DNA from: Streptomyces eurocidicus
GTDB taxonomy: Bacteria > Actinomycetota > Actinomycetes > Streptomycetales > Streptomycetaceae
Length of the DNA stretch: 64,000 nucleotides
Reading direction: 5' to 3'
NCBI RefSeq assembly: GCF_002891295.1
Contig: NZ_LGUI01000014.1
Span: 147,095 to 211,094 of the forward strand
This document shows positions 17,147 through 26,406 of this stretch, piece by piece. The translations under genes and the position numbers were made by a program. The stretch's first letter is position 1. Every line of letters begins with the position of its first letter. The notes beneath the pieces were generated by a model. That model worked only from the letters and a program-made list of their open reading frames with translations. It had not been told where the DNA came from and did no database searches.

Positions 17147-17676
17147 GGGACTCACCGTAGGCCGCCGCGCACCTCGGTGGAAGCATCGGCCGACCCACAC
17201 CTCCGTCCGCTTCCGGTCCGCCACTGGTCACGCTTCTGTCACAGAAAACCCGCGCCGGTTTACCGCCGGACACCTCACCCGTACGGGCCTTCCGCTATCC
17301 CGTGCGGGGGTCGCGTAAATCATCGCTGGTAAACGCTCCGGGATTTGACGGAATGACACCTATAACTTCTCACGGCATCCCACGAATTCCTCCGCTCCTC
17401 AGGGGTCACGGAAAGACCCGGGCGTCTTTTCGGGCCGCTTTCCCTCTTCCTCCGCACCGGCGAAACCCGGAATGCAATATTCCGATACCTGCCGCCCAAA
17501 CCCACGGCCGAGGAGGCCGGGCCGCACCCGCCGTGGGAGCCGTGCGAGCCGCCCCCGGCCGGGGCGGGACGAAGGAGCGCCGTGACGCGCCGGAGGCGCC
17601 CTCGCGCGCCGACCCCGCGGCGAGCATCATGGCGTGAGCCCGAAAGCCCGTCGAAGATGACATCGAGGGAGCGCAG
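17147..17676. other. Gene-free stretch upstream of ctaD
   Basis: The 530 bp hold the divergent promoters of the I78-like gene and ctaD. The part from about 17220 to 17490 is AT-richer (TTCTGTCACAGAAAACC with an internal CTGTCACAG palindrome, ACACCTATAACTTCTC). A GTG with a good SD (AAGGAG) at about 17582 opens a short arginine-rich frame that runs into ctaD; I do not call it a gene. Confidence 0.45.
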
Positions 17677-19359
17677 ATGGGGACGGACACCGCGCAGGCG
17701 GCCACTCCGGCGCGGGAGCGGCAGCCCGGCCGGATCGTGGTGGACTGGCTGACGACCACCGACCACAAGAAGATCGGCCATCTCTACCTGATCACCTCGT
17801 TCGCCTTCTTCCTGGTGGCCGGGCTGCTGGCGATGCTGATGCGCGCCGAGCTGGCCCGCCCGGGGCTCCAGCTGGTGACCAACGAGCAGTTCAACGAGGC
17901 GTTCACGGCACACGGCACGATCATGCTGCTGCTCTTCGCGACCCCGGCGTTCGCGGGCTTCGCCAACGCGGTCATGCCCTTGCAGATCGGCTCGCCGGAC
18001 GTGGCGTTCCCCCGGCTGAACATGTTCTCGTACTGGCTGTACCTGTTCGGCGGCCTGATCGTGGTGAGCGGTCTGCTGATGCCGCAGGGCGGCGCCACCT
18101 TCGGCTGGACCGCCTACGCCCCGCTGAACAGCATGGTCCGTTCACCGGGGATCGGCACCGACCTGTGGATCATGGGCCTGGCGCTGGCCGGGTTCGGCAC
18201 GATCCTCGGCGCGGTGAACTTCCTGACCACGATCATCGGGATGCGCGCGCCGGGGATGACGATGTTCCGGATGCCGGTCTTCACCTGGAACGTGCTGTTC
18301 ACCTCGATCCTCGTCCTGATGGCGTTCCCGGTCCTGGCGGCGGCCCTGCTCTGCCTGGAGGCGGACCGCCGGTTCGGCTCGCGGATCTTCGCCTCGGAGA
18401 ACGGCGGGGCACTGCTGTGGCAGCACCTGTTCTGGTTCTTCGGCCATCCCGAGGTCTACATCATCGCGCTGCCGTTCTTCGGCATCATCACGGAGATCAT
18501 CCCGGTGTTCTCCCGGAAGCCGGTCTTCGGCTATGTGATGCTGGTCGGCGCGACGATGGCGATCACGGCCCTGTCGGTGGTGGTCTGGGCTCACCACATG
18601 TTCGCCACGGGCGCGGTGCTGCTGCCGTTCTTCTCCTTCATGTCCTTCCTGATCGCGGTGCCGACCGGGGTGAAGTTCTTCAACTGGATCGGCACCATGT
18701 GGCACGGCTCGCTGTCCTTCGAGGCGCCGATGCTGTGGGCCGTCGGCTTCCTGGTGAGCTTCCTGTTCGGCGGGCTGACCGGGGTGATCCTGGCCTCGCC
18801 GCCGCTGGACTTCCAGGTCACGGACAGCTATTTCGTGGTGGCGCACTTCCACTACGTGGTGTTCGGCACGGTGGTGTTCGCGATGTTCGCGGGCTTCTAC
18901 TTCTGGTGGCCGAAGCTCACCGGGAGGATGCTGGAGGAGCGCCTGGCGAAGGTCCACTTCTGGACCCTGTTCGTCGGCTTCCACACCACCTTCCTCGTCC
19001 AGCACTGGCTGGGCGTGGCGGGCATGCCCCGGCGGTACCCGGACTATCTGGCGGCCGACGGCTTCACGGCCCTGAACACGGTGTCCTCGATCGGCGCGTT
19101 CCTGCTGGGCCTGTCGACGCTGCCGTTCCTCTACAACGTCTGGAAGACCGCGAAGTACGGCAAGCGGATCGAGGTGGACGACCCCTGGGGCTTCGGCCGC
19201 TCGCTGGAGTGGGCGACGTCATGCCCGCCGCCCCGGCACAACTTCCTGACGCTCCCCCGTATCCGCTCCGAGTCGCCGGCCTTCGACCTGCACCACCCGG
19301 AGGTCGCCAAGGAGGCGGAGCCACCGGTCACGGAGCGGCCCGAACCGGCCGCTCCCTGA
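17677..19359 (+). CDS. ctaD: Cytochrome c oxidase subunit I (aa3 type), stand-alone copy
   Basis: A 560-residue haem-copper oxidase catalytic subunit with twelve membrane helices. Ligands are visible: His in FTAHGTIMLL (low-spin haem), HPEVY (CuB His, cross-linked Tyr, and the D-channel Glu), AHHMFATG (two CuB His), HFHYVVFG (haem a3 and low-spin haem His). D-channel entry residues are in GSPDVAFPRLN and the K-channel Lys in FSRKPVFGY. The SD is GGGAG 5 nt before the ATG. No ctaC, ctaE or ctaF lies beside it, so this is an isolated ctaD that must use subunits encoded elsewhere or be the second paralogue that many Streptomyces carry. It ends convergent with an unrelated gene. Confidence 0.95.
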   Translation: MGTDTAQAATPARERQPGRIVVDWLTTTDHKKIGHLYLITSFAFFLVAGLLAMLMRAELARPGLQLVTNEQFNEAFTAHGTIMLLLFATPAFAGFANAVMPLQIGSPDVAFPRLNMFSYWLYLFGGLIVVSGLLMPQGGATFGWTAYAPLNSMVRSPGIGTDLWIMGLALAGFGTILGAVNFLTTIIGMRAPGMTMFRMPVFTWNVLFTSILVLMAFPVLAAALLCLEADRRFGSRIFASENGGALLWQHLFWFFGHPEVYIIALPFFGIITEIIPVFSRKPVFGYVMLVGATMAITALSVVVWAHHMFATGAVLLPFFSFMSFLIAVPTGVKFFNWIGTMWHGSLSFEAPMLWAVGFLVSFLFGGLTGVILASPPLDFQVTDSYFVVAHFHYVVFGTVVFAMFAGFYFWWPKLTGRMLEERLAKVHFWTLFVGFHTTFLVQHWLGVAGMPRRYPDYLAADGFTALNTVSSIGAFLLGLSTLPFLYNVWKTAKYGKRIEVDDPWGFGRSLEWATSCPPPRHNFLTLPRIRSESPAFDLHHPEVAKEAEPPVTERPEPAAP

Positions 19360-19368
19360 CCGGCAGCT

Positions 19369-19397
19369 GCCGGCCGCGCGGTCAGCGCGCGGCCGGC
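19369..19397. terminator. Hairpin terminator between ctaD and the convergent gene
   Basis: A 12-bp perfect stem (GCCGGCCGCGCG and complement, loop of 5) overlaps the stop codon of the minus-strand gene. Confidence 0.65.
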
Positions 19398-20368
19398 GGG
19401 CGCTCGTCGACGCGGATCGCGAGGTCGTTGTCGGCCGTGTAGTACGGGCCGGCCTGCGCGGGGGCGTACGCGGCGTCGACGTCCTTCGCCGGGTAGGTGA
19501 AGATCTGCTTCTTGTCGGCGATGTCGTCGAGGAGCCGGGCCATCCGCGCCGAGCCGGTGCCGTCGGCGGTGCGCAGCCACAGGTCCCAGACGTCCAGGCC
19601 GCCGTGCCACTCCCCGGCCAGCTCCGCCCAGCGGAGGGTGAAGGAGAAGTCCTGGCCGTCCGTGCCGTCGGTGGCGGCGCCCTCGGCGGCGGTGACCGGA
19701 GCGGTGCGGACGACTGAGGGGTCACGGCGCAGCCGGGCCTCGACCACTGCGCCGGAGAGCCAGGCGGCGGGGTCCTGGACGCGGTAGAGACGGCCGTGTC
19801 CGGTGAGACCGGTGGGGCTGAGCAGAAGGTCGCCCGCCTCGGCGTGCGGGCCGCGCAGCCAGCTGCGGAGCGAGAGGTTGCCGTGCTTGGTCGCGTAGGG
19901 GATCCGCACGGCCAGCGGGGAGGTGCTGGGGCCGGGTCGGCGGTCGACCAGGGAGCGGAGGTCGGCGAGGCCGGGCACCAGCCGCCGGGGCTCGGCGTCG
20001 GCGGAGGCGGCGTAGACGTCCCAGCGGCCCTCGGGGAGGGCGACGGTGCTGGGCAGCACGGCGCGCAGCCGCCCGTTCCCGTCGGGCGCGAGCGGCAGGC
20101 GCACCTCCTCGGTCTCCTCCTCGCTCCCCCGGCGGCGCAGGACGAGCGCCGCGGACCAGTCGCCCGTGGTGTCGGGGAGGCCGGGTGCGTCGAGGTCGAA
20201 GGTGAGCCCGCCCGCGGAGTCCGCGATGCAGTCGGCGCTGGGGTCCCCCGCGCCGAAGAGGGGAGGGGCAGACACGGTGGTGGGCTCCTCGGGGTCGGAA
20301 GGTCCGGTCGGGGCTGACGGGGTGTGCTCGGGGGGATCGCCGGCGGGATTCTCGGCGGGAGGGGTCAT
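19382..20368 (-). CDS. Unknown protein coupled to a glycosyltransferase
   Basis: A 328-residue protein I do not recognise as a named family. The first 35 residues are Pro/Glu-rich; the rest looks beta-rich, with repeated short strands (GGLTFDLDAP, WSAALVLRRRG, RWDVYAASAD, LDVWDLWLRTADG) and a YATKHGNLSLRSW stretch. It has no signal peptide or membrane helix. Its ATG overlaps the stop of the upstream family-4 glycosyltransferase (ATGA), so the two are translationally coupled and probably act on the same glycan or polymer. The repeated strand pattern suggests one or two carbohydrate-binding-like or Ig-like modules, but this is inference. Confidence 0.75.
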   Translation of the reverse strand: MTPPAENPAGDPPEHTPSAPTGPSDPEEPTTVSAPPLFGAGDPSADCIADSAGGLTFDLDAPGLPDTTGDWSAALVLRRRGSEEETEEVRLPLAPDGNGRLRAVLPSTVALPEGRWDVYAASADAEPRRLVPGLADLRSLVDRRPGPSTSPLAVRIPYATKHGNLSLRSWLRGPHAEAGDLLLSPTGLTGHGRLYRVQDPAAWLSGAVVEARLRRDPSVVRTAPVTAAEGAATDGTDGQDFSFTLRWAELAGEWHGGLDVWDLWLRTADGTGSARMARLLDDIADKKQIFTYPAKDVDAAYAPAQAGPYYTADNDLAIRVDERPPAAR

Positions 20369-21615
20369 GCCGCTCGCGCCTTCCGCAGGGCGGACCGGCT
20401 GCGGTCCGTGGTCCGGAAGGCGCTGCTGAGCAGGGCGCCCCGGGTGCGGTGCAGCGAGCCGCGCAGGCCGCCGCGGGAGGTCAGATCGGTGAAGAGCGAC
20501 TCATAGCGCCCGGCGACCCGGGCCGGGTCGAAGCGCGCGGAGCTCGCCAGGGCGGCCCGGCCCATGCTCCGCCGCAGCTCGTCGTCGTTGATCAGCTTGA
20601 GCAGGCCGGCCGCGATCCCGTCGACCTTGCCGGTGGGCACGAGCAGCCCGTCGACACCGTTGTCGATGATCTCGCCGGGGCCGTGCGGGCAGTCGGTGGA
20701 GACCACGGGGAGGCCGCAGCGCATGGCCTCGACGATGGTCATCCCGAAGGACTCCAGGCTGGAGGTGACGGCGCCGATGGAGCCCTTGACCCACTCGGGG
20801 TCCAGGGGGGTGGCCGGGCCCATCAGGAAGACGTGGTTGTACAGCCCGCGCTTGTCGATCTGGGCGCGCAGCTTGGCGCGCTCGGCGCCGGCGCCGTAGA
20901 TCCGCAGCCGCCAGTCGGGGCGCTCGGCGACGACCTTCTCGAAGGCGCGGATCAGCAGGTCGTAGCGCTTGGCGGGGGCGAGCCGGCCGGCCGCGATCAC
21001 CCACTTGCCGGTGGAGTCCGCGGGCTCCAGGGCGGGCGCCGGAATGCTGTTGGGCACGGCCTCCACGCGCACGCCGGGCAGCCGCATCAGCTTGCGGTAG
21101 GTCGCGGCGTCGGCCTCGGTGACGGTGGTGACGGCGTCCAGGCGGGGGTAGTGCGTGCGCAGCGTCAGCTTCAGCTGCGGGGAGTGCGTGGCCAGCGTGA
21201 GGTGCTCCTGGCCGACGCGGGCGACGCCCCGGCGGGCCTGCTGGGCGATGTGCACGTTGAGGCCGGGCCGGGTGCCCACCACGACGTCGCTCTCCAGGCT
21301 CCGCAGGTGCTCGGCGATCCGCCGGTCGGTCAGGGCGCTGTACTGCTTGTAGCGCCCCTCGGCGCGCGGGAAGACGGTGGCCGGGCGCTCGTACTCCGGG
21401 TCGTCGCCCTCGTAGCCCGGGGCGCCCTTGCGCAGGTCCACGAGGTGGCGCAGGCGCACCTTCGCGCCGGGCGGGAAGACCGGCTCCTCGCGGTGCCGGA
21501 AGACGGAGACGATCTCCACGTCGTGGTGCTCCGCCAGGGTCCCGGCGAGGTTGTACGTGGTCCGGATCGTCCCGCCGATGCCGTACGCGTTGTGAATCAG
21601 GAATGAGATGTGCAT
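20365..21615 (-). CDS. Glycosyltransferase family 4 (GT-B fold)
   Basis: A 416-residue GT4 enzyme. The N-terminus IHNAYGIGGTIRTTYNLA is the acceptor-side GGxxR loop; the C-terminal donor domain has VIAAGRLAPAKRYDLLIRAF, IYGAGAERAKL, MGPATPLDPEWVKGSIGAV and the E-x7-E motif ESFGMTIVEAMRCGLPVV followed by PHGPGEII. The long insert between residues 60 and 100 (RKGAPGYEGDDPEYERP) resembles teichoic- or capsule-type GT4 enzymes. I chose the second ATG (GGGGA close upstream) rather than the frame start at 21642. It is coupled to the downstream unknown gene. Donor sugar not determinable. Confidence 0.85.
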   Translation of the reverse strand: MHISFLIHNAYGIGGTIRTTYNLAGTLAEHHDVEIVSVFRHREEPVFPPGAKVRLRHLVDLRKGAPGYEGDDPEYERPATVFPRAEGRYKQYSALTDRRIAEHLRSLESDVVVGTRPGLNVHIAQQARRGVARVGQEHLTLATHSPQLKLTLRTHYPRLDAVTTVTEADAATYRKLMRLPGVRVEAVPNSIPAPALEPADSTGKWVIAAGRLAPAKRYDLLIRAFEKVVAERPDWRLRIYGAGAERAKLRAQIDKRGLYNHVFLMGPATPLDPEWVKGSIGAVTSSLESFGMTIVEAMRCGLPVVSTDCPHGPGEIIDNGVDGLLVPTGKVDGIAAGLLKLINDDELRRSMGRAALASSARFDPARVAGRYESLFTDLTSRGGLRGSLHRTRGALLSSAFRTTDRSRSALRKARAA

Positions 21616-21881
21616 TCGTCCCCAGCCGTCCGCCGCGGACATTCCATGCAGCCCGCCTACCGAGAGATTAGACCGTGGCCGGGCCCCGGAGGTTGGCCGT
21701 GATCACCAACTCGTTCCGCAACAGATGGGGAATCGGTAGCGGAACGGGGAACTTTCCGCGCGCACCGGCGGTTCCCGGCCGCTCCCGGCGCCGGTGCGTG
21801 ACCCCGGCCGTGGATCACCCGTTGTCTCCATACGAGCCGGGAGACGCCCGGCGCCACACGCACCGAGTTCTAGGAGCCACC

Positions 21882-22712
21882 GTGCCGCGCATGCTCGACG
21901 TCAGTGACGACGTCCGCGCCGAGATCGGCGACGAAGAGGCCGAGCGACTGCTCGGCGGCGAGAACGCCCCGGGCAGTTATGACTGCACCTCCTGCCGCAC
22001 CCCCGGGGACACCGAGCGGGAGCGCACCAGCACCGTGCTCTTCGTCGGCGAGGAGACGGCCGTGCTGGCCTTCGCCCACGCCGCCTGCATCCCCTCCCAG
22101 GTCGTGCCGGTCTCGGAGGAGCAGCTCCAGGGTGCCGTCCGGTCCATCACCGGCGAGGCGGGACAGCCGGGCGTGCCCGCCGCGGCACCGACGGCGACGA
22201 CCCCGCAGGCCCCGCGGCCCTCCGCCGTGGACGGCCCGGTCCAGGCGGAGCTGGGGGTGACCAGCGGGCTGGTCCTGATCAAGGACGAGCTGATCCCGGC
22301 GCTCGTCGTCGAGCCGCTCGGCCCGATCGCCCGCCCCGGCACCACCGGGCCCGTGGACGTCTTCCTGCCGCTCCTGATCGAGCAGGGCTTCGCGCCGGTG
22401 GCGTCGGTCGAGGAGGTGCCGGAGCCCAACCCGGGCTGGTCGGTGCTGGTGGCCATGGGGAAGCTGCACGCGATCCTCCAGCCGTCCGTGCCCGGCGCCA
22501 AGGCCAGCGCGTGGTGGCAGGCGCACCAGGCGATGCAGGTGGCCGACGACTGGCGGGCGGCCGTGAACAAGACGAAGCGGGTGCTGGTCCTGGCGGCGCC
22601 GGTCGGCACGATCGGGCAGCAGCCGCGCGAGGACCTGCTGCGGGAGGCCCTGGACCGCGCCGCGTCCCGGGGTCAGCTGGTCGCCGCCACCATGCCGCTC
22701 GCGGGCACGTGA
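21882..22712 (+). CDS. Conserved actinobacterial hypothetical protein
   Basis: A 276-residue cytoplasmic-looking protein. It starts at GTG with TAGGAG 6 nt upstream; the longer frame to 21675 lacks an SD. The N-terminal part has a YDCTSCRTPGDTERERTSTV segment with two cysteines in CxxC spacing and an AFAHAACIPS segment, then a Pro/Ala linker (about 95-115), then a C-terminal domain (GLVLIKDELIPALVVEPLGP, DVFLPLLIEQGFAPV, WSVLVAMGKLHAI). No known family or catalytic motif is recognised. The duplicated-looking layout hints at two related domains. It faces away from the glycosyltransferase gene. Confidence 0.75.
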   Translation: MPRMLDVSDDVRAEIGDEEAERLLGGENAPGSYDCTSCRTPGDTERERTSTVLFVGEETAVLAFAHAACIPSQVVPVSEEQLQGAVRSITGEAGQPGVPAAAPTATTPQAPRPSAVDGPVQAELGVTSGLVLIKDELIPALVVEPLGPIARPGTTGPVDVFLPLLIEQGFAPVASVEEVPEPNPGWSVLVAMGKLHAILQPSVPGAKASAWWQAHQAMQVADDWRAAVNKTKRVLVLAAPVGTIGQQPREDLLREALDRAASRGQLVAATMPLAGT

Positions 22713-22855
22713 CCGGCGCCGGGCAGCCGTTCCCCCACGCACCGGCGGGGCATTCGCGCCCGTGGCCGCATCCGACGGGCCACGGGCTCGTTGGCTCATA
22801 TGTGCACTCATACGAGCCTGCCTCCCGGATCCCGTACCCGAATCACATCCCCGGT

Positions 22856-23197
22856 ATGCGCCCATCCCGCGATGCCGCCCCGCAGAGCCACCCCGTCTCG
22901 GTCACCCCGATCTACGATGCGCTCTACGCCGAGTACCGCCGCTCGTTCCGGGCCCTCCCCTTCGATCGCTCGGGCGAGGAGGATCTGAGGTTCGTGGCCT
23001 TCGGCCCCCAGCTCGTCGGCGGCTACGCCCCGTACGGCGGGCAGGGCTACGCCGGGCAGCTCGGCGTCCAGCAGGGCTATCCCGGCCCGCCGGGACACCC
23101 GGGCGGCTGGGACATGTACTACGGGCGGCAGCGCGGCGGGCACCTGCCCGCCGCGCTGCCGCCCGCTCCGCGCGACGGTCGTATGCGCGGCTTCTGA
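22856..23197 (+). CDS. Small Gly/Tyr/Pro-rich hypothetical protein
   Basis: A 113-residue protein. Residues 15-50 (VTPIYDALYAEYRRSFRALP, then LRFVAFGP) look like a folded helical segment, and the rest is a low-complexity Gly/Tyr/Gln/Pro region (YGGQGYAGQLGVQQGYPGPP). Such short proteins are conserved next to der in Streptomyces by my recollection. The start is not certain: an ATG at 22856 fits the coding bias but has no strong SD. Function unknown. It is convergent with der. Confidence 0.6.
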   Translation: MRPSRDAAPQSHPVSVTPIYDALYAEYRRSFRALPFDRSGEEDLRFVAFGPQLVGGYAPYGGQGYAGQLGVQQGYPGPPGHPGGWDMYYGRQRGGHLPAALPPAPRDGRMRGF

Positions 23198-23297
23198 TCA
23201 GCTCTTCCCGGCCCCGCACCGATCGGGCCGGACGAACCCGGGCCCGGCCGTCGGGGCCCGGGCCCCGCCGTCTTCCGGGCCGTCTTCCGGCTGCCGC

Positions 23298-24761
23298 TTA
23301 CTTCTTGCGCCCGCGCTTCTCGCGCACCCGCACCGAGATGTGGATGGGCGTGCCCTCGAAACCGAACTCCTCGCGCAGTCGGCGCTCGACGAAGCGCCGG
23401 TAGCCCGCCTCCAGGAAGCCCGAGGCGAACAGCACGAACCGCGGCGGCTTGGTGCCGGCCTGGGTGCCGAAGAGGATGCGCGGCTGCTTGCCACCGCGGA
23501 TCGGGTGCGGGTGGGAGGCGACGATCTCACCGAGGAAGGCGTTCAGCCGGCCGGTGGGCACCCGGGTCTCCCAGCCCGCCAGGGCCGTCTCGATCGCCGG
23601 GACCAGCTTCTCCATGTGGCGGCCGGTGCGCGCCGAGACATTGACCCGGGGCGCCCACGCGATCTGACCGAGCTCGGTCTCGATCTCGCGCTCCAGGTAG
23701 TAGCGGCGCTCCTCGTCGAGCGTGTCCCACTTGTTCATCGCCAGCACGATGGCGCGGCCCGCGTCGACGGCCATGGTGATGATCCGCTGGTCCTGCACGC
23801 TGATGGACTCGCTGGAGTCGATCAGGATGACCGCGACCTCGGCCTTCTCGACGGCGGCGGCGGTGCGCAGCGAGGCGTAGTAGTCCGCGCCCTCCTGGAG
23901 GTGGACCCGGCGGCGGATGCCGGCCGTGTCGATGAACTTCCAGGTCACGCCGCCGAGCTCGATCAGCTCGTCGACCGGGTCACGGGTGGTGCCGGCCAGC
24001 TCGTTGACGACGACGCGCTCCTCGTTCGCCACCTTGTTGAGGAGCGAGGACTTGCCGACGTTCGGGCGGCCGATCAGGGCGATCCGGCGGGGGCCGCCGG
24101 TGCCGGCCGTGCCGAAGGTCTGGGCAGGGGCGTCGGGCAGCGCCTCGAGCACCGCGTCGAGCATGTCGCCGGTGCCACGGCCGTGCAGGGCCGAGATCGG
24201 GTGCGGCTCGCCCAGGCCCAGCGACCACAGGGCGGCGGCGTCGGCCTCGCCGGACTGGCCGTCGACCTTGTTGGCGCAGAGCACGACGGGCTTGCCGGCC
24301 CGGCGCAGCAGCTTGACGACGGCCTCGTCGGTGTCGGTGGCGCCGACGGTGGCGTCCACGACGAAGACGACCGCGTCGGACGCCTCGATGGCGTACTCGG
24401 CCTGGGCGGCGACGGAGGCGTCGAGGCCCAGGACGTCCTGCTCCCAGCCGCCGGTGTCGACGACCTTGAAGCGGCGGCCGGCCCACTCGGCCTCGTAGGT
24501 GACGCGGTCCCGGGTGACGCCCGGCTTGTCCTGGACGACCGCCTCGCGGCGGCCGATGATGCGGTTCACCAGGGTCGACTTGCCGACGTTCGGGCGGCCG
24601 ACGACGGCGAGGCGGGGCAGCGGGCCGTGGCCGGCCTCGTCGAGCGCGCCGGCGATCTCCTCGGCGTCGAAGCCCTCCTGCGCCGCGAGCTCCATGAACT
24701 CCGCGTACTCGGCGTCGCCAAGCTCACCGTGCTCGTCGCCGGAGTGGATCTGGTCGTTCAT
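23298..24761 (-). CDS. der: Ribosome biogenesis GTPase Der (EngA)
   Basis: A 487-residue essential GTPase with two tandem G domains and a C-terminal KH-like domain that helps 50S subunit maturation. G1 motifs are GRPNVGKSTLVNR and GRPNVGKSSLLNK; G3 motifs are DTGGWE and DTAGIRRR; G4 motifs are NKVD and NKWD. The C-terminus HISVRVREKRGRKK is the basic KH-like end. The first 45 residues are an acidic actinobacterial extension. It is the last gene of the tyrA-cmk-plsC-der group, 67 bp after plsC. Confidence 0.97.
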   Translation of the reverse strand: MNDQIHSGDEHGELGDAEYAEFMELAAQEGFDAEEIAGALDEAGHGPLPRLAVVGRPNVGKSTLVNRIIGRREAVVQDKPGVTRDRVTYEAEWAGRRFKVVDTGGWEQDVLGLDASVAAQAEYAIEASDAVVFVVDATVGATDTDEAVVKLLRRAGKPVVLCANKVDGQSGEADAAALWSLGLGEPHPISALHGRGTGDMLDAVLEALPDAPAQTFGTAGTGGPRRIALIGRPNVGKSSLLNKVANEERVVVNELAGTTRDPVDELIELGGVTWKFIDTAGIRRRVHLQEGADYYASLRTAAAVEKAEVAVILIDSSESISVQDQRIITMAVDAGRAIVLAMNKWDTLDEERRYYLEREIETELGQIAWAPRVNVSARTGRHMEKLVPAIETALAGWETRVPTGRLNAFLGEIVASHPHPIRGGKQPRILFGTQAGTKPPRFVLFASGFLEAGYRRFVERRLREEFGFEGTPIHISVRVREKRGRKK

Positions 24762-24828
24762 GAAGTCCGTTCCTCGTTCTTCGTCATCGGCGGGCCACTC
24801 TTACGCGACCCACTACTCAAAGTCTCTG

Positions 24829-25470
24829 TCAGCGGCCGGTCAGCCGCTTGGCGTCCGCCAGGTGCGCGGCGAGCCGGCCCTGGATCCGCACGGTCGCCTC
24901 GTCCAGCGCCGTGCGCGTCCGCCGCCCGCTGCCGTCGCCGGCCGCGAACGCGTCGCCGAAGACCACGTCGACCCGGCTGCGCAGCGGGGGCAGGGCGGAT
25001 ATCGCCCGGCCCCGCCGCTCGGCGCTGCCGAGCACGGCCACCGGCACGATCGGCGCGCCCGACCGTACGGCGAAATAGGCGAGCCCCGCGCGCAGCGAGG
25101 CGAAGTCGCCCTCGCCCCGGGTGCCCTCGGGGAAGATCCCCAGCACGCCGCCGTCGGCCAGCACGTCCAGCGCGCCGGTGATCGCGGTGCGGTCGGCGCC
25201 CGTACGGTCCACCTTCAGCTGACCGATCCCGCGGAGGAACGGGTCCAGCGGACCGGTGAACGCCTCTTTCTTGATCAGGAAGTGCACCGGCCGGGGCGCG
25301 GTGCCCATCAGCATCGGGCCGTCCAGATTGTGGGAGTGGTTGACCGCGAGGATGACGGGCCCCGCGGCGGGCACCCGCCAGGAGCCCAGCACGCGCGGCT
25401 TCCACAGCCCGTACATCAGGCCGATGCCGATCCGCCGCCCCACGGCGGCGCCGGACGCGGACGCGCTCAC
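24829..25470 (-). CDS. 1-acyl-sn-glycerol-3-phosphate acyltransferase (PlsC-like)
   Basis: A 213-residue membrane-associated acyltransferase of the PlsC family. Motif I is NHSHNLDG (an NHxxxxD variant) and motif III is FPEGTRGEGD; the phosphate-binding IKKEAFTGP segment lies between. It would acylate lysophosphatidate or a related lysophospholipid. The GTG start overlaps the cmk stop (GTGA), so the two are coupled, as in many actinobacteria. The family also includes enzymes of unknown acceptor, so the exact substrate is uncertain. Confidence 0.88.
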   Translation of the reverse strand: MSASASGAAVGRRIGIGLMYGLWKPRVLGSWRVPAAGPVILAVNHSHNLDGPMLMGTAPRPVHFLIKKEAFTGPLDPFLRGIGQLKVDRTGADRTAITGALDVLADGGVLGIFPEGTRGEGDFASLRAGLAYFAVRSGAPIVPVAVLGSAERRGRAISALPPLRSRVDVVFGDAFAAGDGSGRRTRTALDEATVRIQGRLAAHLADAKRLTGR

Positions 25471-26195
25471 GCCGACCGCTTCTCCTCGATCAGGGTCACC
25501 ACACACTCGATGACCTGGTCGAGGGTGAGCTCGGTGGTGTCGACCTCGACCGCGTCGGCGGCCTTGGCCAGCGGGGAGGTCTTCCGGCCGGAGTCGGCGG
25601 CGTCCCGGCGGACCAGCGCGGCCCGGGTGGCGGCCAGGTCGGCCGCCTCCTTGCCGCCCAGCTCCCCGCTGCGGCGGGCCGCGCGGGCCTCGGCCGAAGC
25701 GGTGAGGAAGATCTTGAGGTCGGCGTCCGGCAGGACGGTGGTGCCGATGTCCCGGCCCTCGACCACGATGCCGTCCGGGGCCTCGGCGGCGATGGCGCGC
25801 TGGAGCTCGGTCAGCCGGGTGCGCACCTCCGGGACGGCGCTGACGGCGCTGACCGCGGAGGTGACCTCCTGGGTGCGGATCGGCGCGGCGGCGTCGGCGC
25901 CGTCGACCGTGATGGTCGGGGCGGCCGGGTCCGTGCCCGAGACGATCTCCGGCTTGCCCGCGGCGTCGGCCACGGCCTCGGCGTCCTTGACGTCGATGCC
26001 GTTGTTCAGCATCCACCAGGTGATCGCCCGGTACTGGGCCCCGGTGTCCAGGTAGCGCAGGCCGAGCTTGGCGGCGACGGCCTTGGAGGTGCTGGACTTG
26101 CCGGTGCCGGAAGGTCCGTCGATGCCGACGATGACCGCTGCCGGAGCGGTCCGGGCGGCGGTTGTGGCATTGGCGGCGTTGGCGGCGTTGCCCAC
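25467..26195 (-). CDS. cmk: Cytidylate kinase
   Basis: A 242-residue (d)CMP kinase. The P-loop is GIDGPSGTGKSSTSKA; the NMP-binding region has YLDTGAQYRAI and GRDIGTTVLPDADLKIFLTAS, then the LID (RRSGE). The long central insert (about 60-110) is the CMP-binding domain of bacterial type. The GTG start chosen has GGAAGG 11 nt upstream; a GTG four codons earlier has the SD directly adjacent and is less likely. It is coupled to plsC. The poly-Ala/Asn stretch at the N-terminus (VGNAANAANATTAAR) is a short repetitive extension. Confidence 0.93.
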   Translation of the reverse strand: MGNAANAANATTAARTAPAAVIVGIDGPSGTGKSSTSKAVAAKLGLRYLDTGAQYRAITWWMLNNGIDVKDAEAVADAAGKPEIVSGTDPAAPTITVDGADAAAPIRTQEVTSAVSAVSAVPEVRTRLTELQRAIAAEAPDGIVVEGRDIGTTVLPDADLKIFLTASAEARAARRSGELGGKEAADLAATRAALVRRDAADSGRKTSPLAKAADAVEVDTTELTLDQVIECVVTLIEEKRSA

Positions 26196-26406
26196 GGTGT
26201 CTGACACCTTCCTAGTGCACGTGGCGGGGGAGATTCCGGCGATCCGGGCTCGATGGGGCCCGCTGGGGCCTTCAGACAAGGTTACTGGCTCGCCACCCGT
26301 CCTCACGCCGGGGACGGGAGCGGGCGGGCGCCAAGGGCCGCGCGAGCCCCGCGGCGGCGCCCGCCCGGCTCACCGGCGGGCTCGACCGGCGAGCTCACTG
26401 CCGGGC

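Noticed and set aside
17582..17700. A short Arg-rich frame with a good SD upstream of ctaD
   Set aside because: It overlaps the ctaD start in another frame, shows no coding bias, and a leader peptide cannot be supported.
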